Source: a virus. From it: a DNA stretch of 44,983 nucleotides. How positions within the stretch are numbered: the first letter of the stretch is position 1; the number at the start of each line of letters is the position of its first letter. Under the pieces are notes generated by a model. It was not told where the DNA came from. It saw only the letters and a list, made by a program, of their open reading frames with translations, and did not search any database. Location: IMG/VR virus record IMGVR_UViG_3300018063_000305, positions 1 through 44,983 of that record. One strand, 5' to 3'. Below are positions 32,540-38,708 of this stretch, piece by piece. Both the position numbers and the translations under genes were made by a program.

Positions 32540-32621
32540 TTTTATTATCCTTATATATTTTATATATAACTATTGGAAAAAATAATATTATACATACCGT
32601 AAATATAATGATAAATATCAT
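32526..32621 (-). CDS. Membrane micro-protein (31 aa)
   Basis: 31 residues (MIFIIIFTVCIILFFPIVIYK then KDNKNDIK): one hydrophobic span and a charged tail. It is placed between the polymerase palm gene and the 83-aa gene with short overlaps at both ends (4 nt and 14 nt). Similar in architecture to the micro-proteins at 30337 and 40408. Confidence 0.4.
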   Translation of the reverse strand: MIFIIIFTVCIILFFPIVIYKIYKDNKNDIK

Positions 32622-33529
32622 ATTTTCCTCATCTCATTCTCATAAATAATATTATCCAATCTAGTATCTTCAGGTAAATTAACTACACTAAATTGTTCTG
32701 TTATAGTTTTAATTGGCATGATTGGTGTAATGATTAGACCTTCATGAAATTTAAATTTACTTAAGTCCTTATAATTTTCACCTATTTCAAGTTCACATGG
32801 GATTATCAAGTTACGTCTTGATAATGAACATCTACTAAAATTCAATGGTCTTTCCATTTCTGTCTTAATAATTGGACCTTGTATATCAAGGTCTTTCTTT
32901 CTAATGCAGAAAAGTAAAGCATCATGGCTTTCCAATACAATCCGAATATCAGGAATAATCTGTTTAATCCTTAGTCCTGCTGCCTTAGTGTTATCGCTAA
33001 TTGCTCTCTGTGGAATATATGCAAATGCTTGTCTAAATAATTCATCTCCAAATCGTTCATAAAATGTTCTAGTTCCACCTATTTCTGCATTTATACCAAA
33101 GGGTACTGGTGCTATTAATCTTCTATTTATTTTTAACTGTTCAATTATCTCATGATGAAATATTTGTTGTATTTTTGGTGATTTATTGTGGAATATTTTA
33201 AGCGCGCGTTCGGCTATTACTTCATTAATAACTATTGGAATCTTGTACTTTCTTGCTTGTGTATTTAACTCTATTGATGCTCGTCTTTTTCCTGCGCCAA
33301 GATTTCCCGCATGACGTAAAGTTTTCCCGGCAAATCTGATTGGTGATTCAAAACCCAATACTTTCTTAGAATAATCAGATTCAGAACCACCGAAAAACCA
33401 AGAAGCAGTAAGAGCATGTATGTCGTGATTGTCATACAATTTAAGAGTATCTTCATCATTTGATAATAATGAAACTACCCTTGCCTCAGCTTGTGATGAG
33501 TCACTTTGAAGGAAAATCCATTCATTCAT
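32618..33529 (-). CDS. DNA polymerase family A, palm/fingers half (split gene, C-terminal part)
   Basis: 303 residues carrying the catalytic core: motif A SDSSQAEAR (Asp10), motif B/O-helix RFAGKTLRHAGNLGAG (Arg65, Lys69, His73) and motif C ESHDALLF (His202, Asp203). It begins exactly where family A polymerases pass from the thumb/template region into motif A. The ATG overlaps the stop of the preceding gene in ATGA. His replaces the O-helix aromatic and Leu the usual Tyr (NLGAG). Probably works as a heterodimer with the 33526..35244 product. Confidence 0.85.
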   Translation of the reverse strand: MNEWIFLQSDSSQAEARVVSLLSNDEDTLKLYDNHDIHALTASWFFGGSESDYSKKVLGFESPIRFAGKTLRHAGNLGAGKRRASIELNTQARKYKIPIVINEVIAERALKIFHNKSPKIQQIFHHEIIEQLKINRRLIAPVPFGINAEIGGTRTFYERFGDELFRQAFAYIPQRAISDNTKAAGLRIKQIIPDIRIVLESHDALLFCIRKKDLDIQGPIIKTEMERPLNFSRCSLSRRNLIIPCELEIGENYKDLSKFKFHEGLIITPIMPIKTITEQFSVVNLPEDTRLDNIIYENEMRKI

Positions 33530-35244
33530 GGTATAAATATTTCACGAACATCTGAATATTCTCCGTGCTTTGATATAGTTTGAAATGCCATACCTAAAAC
33601 TTTTTGTTTCTTTTTTCCATTCTCATCTATAACTTCAACCATTGAACGTATTGGAGGGTCTTGTTGGCCTGTACTAGTACGTCCTGTTTCAAGGCATGGA
33701 AAATAAGTTGTTCTCATACGTCCATCATAATCAGGTAAGGCCATGAGATAAGTTGATATGGCTTTTCTCATTCTTCTTCCTTCAAGAATTAATTCAACTA
33801 TTTTTCTATGTTCTTTATTAGTAAATGATTGTAAATTAAGTAATGAAGTTAATTCTTCTTCTCCAGTTCCCTTTCGTGGTGGTAATTTTAAATTATCAAA
33901 TAATAATGAATAAATTTGTTTTGGTGAATTTACATTGATTTCAGTTCCAGTTAATTTAAATAATTCATATCTATTTTGTTCATCCATTGCAATATATTTC
34001 TTTAATAGACGTTCGCGCGCAACTTCATCTATACCAAATCCTTGATTCTCTATACTGAGATAAAGTTCAGGTAACTTCATTAAAAAGTTATTATAGAATT
34101 CTACTTGATTCAATTCAACTAAATCTGGTTCCATATTTTCATCCACTTCGTAGGTAACACAAGCATCTCGCGCGCATCCAATTAATAAATCACTTATTCT
34201 ACCTTCATACATCCCTTCGTCTTTATAGAAAGGTTCTTCCGTATAGATGGATGTGTTAAACGCAAGTGATTTAGGTAATTCAGGATTGATTGCGAAGGCT
34301 TTGAGCATAGTGTCGGATATATGTTTTCTAATGGAAAATCCAAGCCTTCGGATTTTATCTCTATCGTAATTAAAATTTTGTCCAATGATTTCTTTTTCAT
34401 ATAATATTTCAGCCAAGATTAACCAGATTTGTACCAAATCACTATCAGGTATTGAACTGATATTATCTCTATTCCATAATGGAACTGTCATTCCATGTTG
34501 GGGATTAAATGCCAATCCAATACAAATAGGTATACAATGTCCACCTGCTTCAATGTCTACTGATAACTTAATTTTATCTTTATAACGCGCGCGAAATTCA
34601 GCTAACTCAAATGAACTTCGACATATTTGTAAAGTTCTTTGAGGTAACTTAAGTTCAGGAAATTTTGATTGAGCGTTAGCTCGTTTGAAATCGAATACCA
34701 TCACAAAACGATTCCAATATCCTTTTATTTCACTTGCGTCTGTATACAATAAATGAGCTGGATGATATGTTGGAACTACTTTAGTTCCCATTCCTGTTAA
34801 AATACTTCCTCTAAAATTAGATAATGAACCAGCCCGGTATTTTATATTACCTTCATCATCTTCGCTTTTCTTTTTTGATTTAGGTTTAATTCCTGTAAGA
34901 GCCCATAATGCAGTTCCACCTAATGCTAGGATACAATTAGGCTTGATTGAATTAATTTCTTCCTGTAATTCCTTAAGTGATTCTTCTACATTGATGCCAG
35001 CGTTTCGCGCGCGAATCCATGATGGTATCTTTTTTCCTTTTATATTCGGTTGTATCTCGTATTTGAATACATTACTTATCCATGTATCACTTCGTGATAT
35101 GTTAGAATCCTTGAGAAGTCTATCTAATTCTTTACCTGATGGTCCTACAAATGGTTTACCTGCTTCTACTTCTGCATATGATGGTGCTTCACCTAATAAC
35201 ATTAATTTGGCACCGATACTTCCACCACCAGGAACATATTTCAT
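33526..35244 (-). CDS. UDG-like domain fused to 3'-5' exonuclease and PolA thumb (split polymerase, N-terminal part)
   Basis: 572 residues. About 8-185 is a family 4-type uracil-DNA glycosylase-like domain (LGEAPSYAEVEAGKPFVGPSG at 17-37; HPAHLL at 161-166) lacking the four iron-sulfur cysteines of that family. About 225-370 is a DEDD 3'-5' exonuclease (SVDIE, D230/E232; NFNYD, D294; RDACVTYEV, D360). About 380-572 is the thumb/template part ending VREIFIP. The gene stops just before motif A, which resumes in the next frame at 33529. Proofreading and possibly uracil recognition are inferred. Confidence 0.83.
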   Translation of the reverse strand: MKYVPGGGSIGAKLMLLGEAPSYAEVEAGKPFVGPSGKELDRLLKDSNISRSDTWISNVFKYEIQPNIKGKKIPSWIRARNAGINVEESLKELQEEINSIKPNCILALGGTALWALTGIKPKSKKKSEDDEGNIKYRAGSLSNFRGSILTGMGTKVVPTYHPAHLLYTDASEIKGYWNRFVMVFDFKRANAQSKFPELKLPQRTLQICRSSFELAEFRARYKDKIKLSVDIEAGGHCIPICIGLAFNPQHGMTVPLWNRDNISSIPDSDLVQIWLILAEILYEKEIIGQNFNYDRDKIRRLGFSIRKHISDTMLKAFAINPELPKSLAFNTSIYTEEPFYKDEGMYEGRISDLLIGCARDACVTYEVDENMEPDLVELNQVEFYNNFLMKLPELYLSIENQGFGIDEVARERLLKKYIAMDEQNRYELFKLTGTEINVNSPKQIYSLLFDNLKLPPRKGTGEEELTSLLNLQSFTNKEHRKIVELILEGRRMRKAISTYLMALPDYDGRMRTTYFPCLETGRTSTGQQDPPIRSMVEVIDENGKKKQKVLGMAFQTISKHGEYSDVREIFIP

Positions 35245-35415
35245 TTACCAAGGTCCAAGTGTATCATATTCATATGAGTCTCTTAATTGTCCTTTTCTTG
35301 CTTCATAATTTTGTATATTTTTATTAACTATAAATATAGCTTCTAATACACGAGCATCAGGTTCTTTAATTTTACCTAATACTTTTAAAATAGTCTCTAA
35401 TTCTTTTTTAGTCAT
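35245..35415 (-). CDS. Hypothetical helical protein (56 aa)
   Basis: 56 residues (MTKKELETILKVLGKIKEPDARVLEAIFIVNKN...), mostly helical, ending YEYDTLGPW. It ends on the base adjacent to the polymerase start, and its ATG overlaps the preceding stop (ATGA). No family recognised. Confidence 0.55.
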   Translation of the reverse strand: MTKKELETILKVLGKIKEPDARVLEAIFIVNKNIQNYEARKGQLRDSYEYDTLGPW

Positions 35416-35603
35416 TTATCTCTACCCCATCTACCATCATCTAAATCTTTTTCTTTTTCTCTATCTTCTTTTGAACGACCCATTGAATCACGAGTTCCTT
35501 TACAAATTGGATAGTTTTTACATCCCCAGAATACACCAAATTTTCCTTTACGTGATACCATAGGTCCATCACATTCTGGACATTTAACATTTTCATAGCT
35601 CAT
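35412..35603 (-). CDS. Topoisomerase-type C4 zinc finger protein (63 aa)
   Basis: 63 residues with CPEC (8-11) and CKNYPIC (28-34), the pattern of the zf-C4_Topoisom fingers found at the C-terminus of topoisomerase I (CPxC...GxFxGCxNYPxC). The remainder is a charged Arg/Asp/Lys tail. Such a free-standing finger probably binds single-stranded DNA. Lies beside replication genes. Confidence 0.72.
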   Translation of the reverse strand: MSYENVKCPECDGPMVSRKGKFGVFWGCKNYPICKGTRDSMGRSKEDREKEKDLDDGRWGRDK

Positions 35604-35876
35604 TTAATTTCCCTTAATATGTAAATAAGTTTTAATTTTTTCTTGTGATTTTAATACTTCATATACATCTTTTCCTCCGAGTTTTGATGGAAATTGTCCA
35701 ATATATTGCCAATTATGAACTCTTCCTAACCATTCATTATTTGAGTCTCTAGCACTAACTTCAATTAATTCAATATCATCTGTAATTATTTTCTTATAAT
35801 CACTATATCTTGTTGTGATTATTTCTAAATTTTGGTCAAATGTTTTTAGTAATTCAATTAATTGTAGTACCGTCAT
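35604..35876 (-). CDS. Hypothetical protein (90 aa)
   Basis: 90 residues from ATG at 35876 (MTVLQLIELLKTFDQNLEIITTRYSDYK), chosen because GAGG lies at the right distance and because it reduces overlap with the upstream cold-shock gene to 23 nt. The N-terminal helix-strand pattern TVLQLIELLKTFDQNLEI recurs in small phage proteins of unknown role. An upstream in-frame start at 35954 is less likely. Confidence 0.58.
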   Translation of the reverse strand: MTVLQLIELLKTFDQNLEIITTRYSDYKKIITDDIELIEVSARDSNNEWLGRVHNWQYIGQFPSKLGGKDVYEVLKSQEKIKTYLHIKGN

Positions 35877-36123
35877 CTTTAACCTCAGATTCAAGTACAT
35901 GAATCTTAATAGCACGGAATCCTTTATCTTCATTTTCAACAGGAATGAATTCAACTTCCATTCCTTTAATTAGTTCAGTGAAATGTAAAGTTTCTTGAAC
36001 TAATGAAGTCCAATGAAAGAATATTCTAGTGAATGGTATTTCTTTACTTGAAATGAAGCCCCAACCATCTTCACTGAGATAAATAATTTTTCCTACTTTA
36101 GTTTTATTACCAATATTTTCCAT
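35854..36123 (-). CDS. Cold-shock-domain-like nucleic-acid-binding protein (89 aa)
   Basis: 89 residues. GKIIYLSEDGWGFISSKEIPFTRIFFHWTSL ... LIKGMEVEFIPVENEDKGFRAIKI follows the cold-shock domain: the GWGFI and IFFHW strands correspond to RNP1/RNP2-like aromatic patches that stack with single-stranded nucleic acid. It probably acts as an RNA or ssDNA chaperone. Starts 2 nt after its upstream neighbour. Confidence 0.75.
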   Translation of the reverse strand: MENIGNKTKVGKIIYLSEDGWGFISSKEIPFTRIFFHWTSLVQETLHFTELIKGMEVEFIPVENEDKGFRAIKIHVLESEVKDDGTTIN

Positions 36124-36125
36124 AA

Positions 36126-36416
36126 TTATTTTTCACCAAACATATCTTGAATTGCTTGATTTGCTAGTTTAGCTACTTCATTTCTAATCGAATCTTCTAC
36201 TAATTTTCTAGTTTCAGGGCTAAAAACAACTTCATCTACTATTTTTTGAATATCTCCATAATGTTCCATTAAGGCTGTTTTAATTACTTCTGCTAACATT
36301 TCTCCCAAATATTGTTTAACTCGTTGATGTGAAACTAAATCATGTAGAGCGATATCAATTTTATATAACTGAGTTCTATTATCTATTGAAGTTTGGACTT
36401 TAATTTCTGGTTCCAT
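36126..36416 (-). CDS. Hypothetical helical protein (96 aa)
   Basis: 96 residues: a short beta-strand N-terminus (EIKVQTSIDNRTQLYKIDIALHDL) then long helices (VKQYLGEMLAEVIKTALMEHYGDIQKIVDEVV, EDSIRNEVAKLANQAIQDMFGEK). An AAGGAA site precedes the ATG. No family recognised. Confidence 0.55.
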   Translation of the reverse strand: MEPEIKVQTSIDNRTQLYKIDIALHDLVSHQRVKQYLGEMLAEVIKTALMEHYGDIQKIVDEVVFSPETRKLVEDSIRNEVAKLANQAIQDMFGEK

Positions 36417-36438
36417 ATTTATTCCTTAATAAATAAGT

Positions 36439-36504
36439 GGGTAACTGTTACCTTTAAACCGCCTACATCTGTTTGGGATTAGAGTAGTGGAGTAACAGTT
36501 ACCC
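36439..36504. repeat. 13-bp inverted repeat made of two palindromic half-elements
   Basis: GGGTAACTGTTAC (36439-36451) and GTAACAGTTACCC (36492-36504) are exact reverse complements separated by 40 nt. Each arm with its flank contains GGTAAC-N-GTTACC, an odd palindrome in itself. The element could form one long stem in RNA or be a pair of protein-binding sites in DNA. It lies in a gene-free gap of 207 nt. Confidence 0.6.
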
Positions 36505-36525
36505 TATTCATCCTCTAATTCTTTT

Positions 36526-36600
36526 ATTAATTAGGTTCTATTAGCGACTTAACGCTCTTTTGTTCCATTTAAGGACTTGAAAGTAGAACACTTAATTAAT
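36526..36600 (-). other. Branched structured element in the gap downstream of the Acb2-like gene
   Basis: Outer pairing ATTAATTA (36526-36533) / TAATTAAT (36593-36600), continued by GTTCTA (36535-36540) / TAGAAC (36584-36589). Two internal small hairpins: AGCG-ACTTAA-CGCT (36543-36556) and TCC-ATTTAA-GGA. The result is a compact three-way junction. There is no open reading frame longer than 13 codons here. A structured RNA or untranslated-region element is possible; not matched to a known family. Confidence 0.5.
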
Positions 36601-36623
36601 CAGAATCTTTGGATGAATCTCTT

Positions 36624-36839
36624 TTATTCCTTTTCATTTCTCGCAATAGCAGCATTAGCCCAAAATACTGATTGTTCTAAATTAGTTAATGCCAATGACT
36701 GTTCTCTTGATTTAGGTGTTTTCTCTAAAATCACATAAGCTAATTCTTTAGCTAAATTTCTAAGTGATTCATACCTTTCATTCTGATTACCAAATGGTTT
36801 GTGATAAATGAAATTGTTTTCTAAGGTTGGGTCACCCAT
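36624..36839 (-). CDS. Acb2-like anti-CBASS cyclic-nucleotide sponge (putative)
   Basis: 71 residues. The helical hairpin SLRNLAKELAYVILEKTPKSREQ, then SLALTNLEQSVFWANAAIAR (about 48-67), is the signature of the Acb2/Tad1 hairpin domain. These phage proteins bind cyclic di- and trinucleotides made by CBASS and keep them from activating the killing effector. Tyr12 and Lys31 lie where ligand contacts are expected, but I cannot verify the equivalence. An unannotated homologue of T4 Vs.4-type proteins is the likeliest identity. It follows tRNA-Leu in the early operon, so it is probably made before host signalling takes hold. Confidence 0.8.
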   Translation of the reverse strand: MGDPTLENNFIYHKPFGNQNERYESLRNLAKELAYVILEKTPKSREQSLALTNLEQSVFWANAAIARNEKE

Positions 36840-36867
36840 TTATTTTTCTCCTACTAAATTAACTGAG

Positions 36868-36950
36868 TGCGCGCAATCGGACTTGAACCGATATGCTATT
36901 TCTAGCGAAAGATTTTAAGTCTTTTGTGTATGCCATTTCACCATGCGCGC
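36868..36950 (-). tRNA. tRNA-Leu (anticodon UAA)
   Basis: 83 nt on the minus strand. Acceptor GCGCGCA / TGCGCGC with discriminator A and no encoded CCA; D-stem GTG/CAC; anticodon stem AAAGA/TCTTT around CTTAAAA (anticodon TAA, reading UUA). The long variable arm GCTA-GAAA-TAGC is typical of class II leucine tRNAs. T-arm is ATCGG-TTCAAGT-CCGAT. UUA is a heavily used leucine codon in this AT-rich genome, so the tRNA probably supports late translation. Confidence 0.92.
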
Positions 36951-36966
36951 ATTGATTAATCGCGTG

Positions 36967-37043
36967 TACTGGACAGGACCACTTTATCCTGACTTTCATT
37001 TCAGACACTCTCCCTGTTAGCCTCACAGTTAAAGTCTCCAGTA
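36967..37043 (-). other. tRNA-sized branched structure of unknown identity
   Basis: TACTGGA (36967-36973) pairs with TCCAGTA (37037-37043) as a 7-bp closing stem. A 5-bp hairpin CAGGA-N8-TCCTG (36974-36991) abuts it like a tRNA arm. A second arm is ACTTT/AAAGT (36992-36996 with 37031-37035), enclosing CTGT-TAGCCTC-ACAG. The size (77 nt), the 7-bp stem and the neighbouring tRNA-Leu suggest a decayed tRNA. T-loop and anticodon-loop consensus bases are absent on both strands, so another RNA remains possible. Confidence 0.4.
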
Positions 37044-37086
37044 TCCATGCAGGTTATAGGTTTAGTTGCATGAACAGTACATTTAA

Positions 37087-37188
37087 TTAAGATACTTCAG
37101 TCCTTGGAACACGATATTTATGGTTAACTCGATTAACCATTCGACCCTGATATGTATCATTCTCTACATACACATCAGTTTCTTTACT
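37087..37188 (-). pseudogene. Conserved C-terminal remainder of the SSB-like gene beyond an in-frame TAA
   Basis: Directly after the TAA at 37189-37191 the same frame stays open for 33 codons. It encodes a sensible continuation (SKETDVYVENDTYQGRMVNR then VNHKYRVPRTEVS) before a second TAA at 37087-37089. In the family as I remember it, the equivalent region reads ...FDL-x-A-x-GKE...VENG-YQGR-NRINHKYR, with a lysine where the TAA now is. Either it is translated by readthrough or it is newly lost. Confidence 0.65.
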
Positions 37189-37485
37189 TTATGCAGAATT
37201 TAAATCGAATCGCGCGCCTGGTTTAACCTCTACTCCAAATGATTGTAGAAATCCAACTGCAAAGCCAATGGCTTTACTATTGAAATTCCAATCAAGTGGA
37301 ACTCCACTAAATTCTTTATCTCCATTATCACCATTGAACATGATAGTTCCTTCAACAGGATAATTAGTTGAACCACCATCTTTACTAGGTGCTTCACCTA
37401 CTGAATCAATTCTTACACGGTACCAGCTTGGAGTAATTACTTTTCCTCTAAGTAGGTCTTTTTCGGAGAATTGGATGATAGGCAT
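37189..37485 (-). CDS. SSB-like / DUF669-type DNA-binding protein, interrupted by an in-frame stop
   Basis: 98 residues from ATG at 37485 (MPIIQFSEKDLLRGKVITPSW); AAGGA lies 9 nt upstream. An upstream in-frame start at 37536 would overlap the preceding gene. The pattern ...SWYRVRIDSVGEAPSKDGGSTNYPVEGTI ... GFLQSFGVEVKPGARFDL matches a beta-barrel phage protein thought to bind ssDNA, adjacent here to a RecA-like ATPase. The gene stops at a TAA in the middle of the family domain, with conserved sequence continuing to 37087. Confidence 0.68.
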   Translation of the reverse strand: MPIIQFSEKDLLRGKVITPSWYRVRIDSVGEAPSKDGGSTNYPVEGTIMFNGDNGDKEFSGVPLDWNFNSKAIGFAVGFLQSFGVEVKPGARFDLNSA

Positions 37486-37522
37486 TTGTTGTTTCCTTGC
37501 TTGTTGTTTTGATTTATTGTGT

Positions 37523-37738
37523 TTAGAAGTTTCCACGTTGCATGATGTTGAGTAGTTCTTCTAATTCAGGATTCTTATCAAATATCTCCTTTGCTCTTTT
37601 TACATCATTTAACTTTCTTTCAGCTTGTTCAACTGCTAATGTTAATCTCTCCTTTAATGTTGGTTGTCTTACCATCTTAGGTATATCATATCCAGTTGCT
37701 ACTTGATTATATCCACCTAATCCAATAGATTCATTCAT
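37523..37738 (-). CDS. Small coiled-coil protein (71 aa)
   Basis: 71 residues. A short N-terminal linker is followed by TLKERLTLAVEQAERKLNDVKRAKEIFDKNPELEELLNIM, a heptad-rich helix with a conserved-looking KNPELEELL segment found in many small phage proteins of unknown function. It may be an oligomerisation or accessory factor for the adjacent ATPase and SSB-like protein. Confidence 0.55.
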   Translation of the reverse strand: MNESIGLGGYNQVATGYDIPKMVRQPTLKERLTLAVEQAERKLNDVKRAKEIFDKNPELEELLNIMQRGNF

Positions 37739-37739
37739 A

Positions 37740-38534
37740 TTATCCTATCTTAGTTATTGGAATTGGTTGTTCTTTCATCTTGTTAATAGCAGGTAGTATC
37801 CACTTATCATAAAGTGGATCGTTACCAAATACTATCTCGGCCGGTACAGGTAATGAACTGCGCGCCATATCGTCACCCGTATGAACAGTTAAACATGCGT
37901 ATTGTCCTCCTTTTGTAATATCAAAATCGGTTTTAATATTGAAATGATAAATTTCACCACAGTATGCTGGTATTTTTTGTGCAATTCCTTTCCCTGCTGT
38001 GACAATAACTCTACTCATATGAGTTTTACCATCAGCAGTTTTCATTTCCTTTTGAATGACATGAGCTACTAAAATTACATTAATCTTATGAAATGATTTA
38101 ATATCTTTTAATAAGGCTATTAATTCTTTAAGAGCCGAATCTTCAGCATTAAAATCTTCTATACTATTTACTGGAATTGAAGCGATAGTTTTACCCCCAC
38201 CATCTTTTCCTTTTATTTTTAGTGTTTGTCGATTAATCGCATCCGCGCAAGATGTGATTGAATCAATTACAATTGTTTTAAATGAACAATTTAGTTGAAA
38301 TAATTCCAGTTTTTTCTTAGCTGAATTCCAATCGGTATATGAATCGAATTGAACATCTTTCGGATTAATTGACCACGCGCGCAAGGGTAATCCTAATGCT
38401 TCCATCTTTCCATCAAAATCAAAATAATAGATAGGTTTTGGAAATGATAAAGCTGAACTCGATTTCCTAGTACCAGGCTCACCACGGAATAAACAGAATA
38501 AAACTGACGGGTCGATAGTTGACATGTCTGGCAT
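37740..38534 (-). CDS. RecA/Sak4-like ATPase (phage recombinase family, putative)
   Basis: 264 residues. Walker A GEPGTRKSS (18-26) has Arg at the position of the usual third glycine. FDFDG lies at about 38-42, Walker B FKTIVIDSIT at about 85-94, and the INVILVAHVIQKE strand (about 150-162) plus the downstream helix-strand pattern are RecA-fold. Matches Sak4/AAA_24-type phage recombination ATPases, usually encoded with an SSB-like protein, as here. ATG at 38534 has AGGA 6 nt upstream. Confidence 0.75.
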   Translation of the reverse strand: MPDMSTIDPSVLFCLFRGEPGTRKSSSALSFPKPIYYFDFDGKMEALGLPLRAWSINPKDVQFDSYTDWNSAKKKLELFQLNCSFKTIVIDSITSCADAINRQTLKIKGKDGGGKTIASIPVNSIEDFNAEDSALKELIALLKDIKSFHKINVILVAHVIQKEMKTADGKTHMSRVIVTAGKGIAQKIPAYCGEIYHFNIKTDFDITKGGQYACLTVHTGDDMARSSLPVPAEIVFGNDPLYDKWILPAINKMKEQPIPITKIG

Positions 38535-38708
38535 TTATTTTCCTAATTTTTCAGTCATAATTTTTATTGCATTTTTTCTTAATTCTAAACATTCAATACG
38601 TAATTTTTCTAAATCTACTTTACAATAATTAAATTTAGTAAAATCTATTACCATTTCTTCTAAATCAAAAGTCTCTTTTCCACACCTATCACAAAATTTA
38701 ATTTCCAT
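38535..38708 (-). CDS. Zinc-knuckle helical mini-protein (57 aa)
   Basis: 57 residues: IKFCDRCGKETFDLEEMV (a CxxC knuckle), then TKFNYCKVDLEKLRIECLELRKNAIKIM, a helical tail with two more Cys. Adjacent on both sides to other genes without gaps. It probably binds a single zinc ion; role unknown. Confidence 0.58.
   Translation of the reverse strand: MEIKFCDRCGKETFDLEEMVIDFTKFNYCKVDLEKLRIECLELRKNAIKIMTEKLGK

Noticed and set aside
34943-35327. Two plus-strand open frames opposite the polymerase N-terminal gene
   Set aside because: Antisense of the UDG-like domain; no ribosome sites, and the minus-strand genes have recognisable motifs.
36479-36511. 10-codon frame that could be a leader peptide (MNRVTVTPLL)
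   Set aside because: GAGG abuts the ATG without spacing, and the codons are part of the inverted repeat, so translation is unlikely.
36868-36950. Idea that the tRNA is a suppressor reading the in-frame TAA at 37189
   Set aside because: The anticodon is UAA, which reads the UUA leucine codon; a UAA suppressor would need UUA.
36859-36999. 46-codon leftward frame starting near 36999
   Set aside because: It reads straight through the tRNA-Leu gene and has no ribosome site; the tRNA explains the sequence.
37122-37138. Hairpin GGTTAA-CTCGA-TTAACC, first taken for a structured RNA
   Set aside because: It falls inside the conserved coding continuation of the SSB-like gene (VNRVNH codons), so protein constraint explains it.
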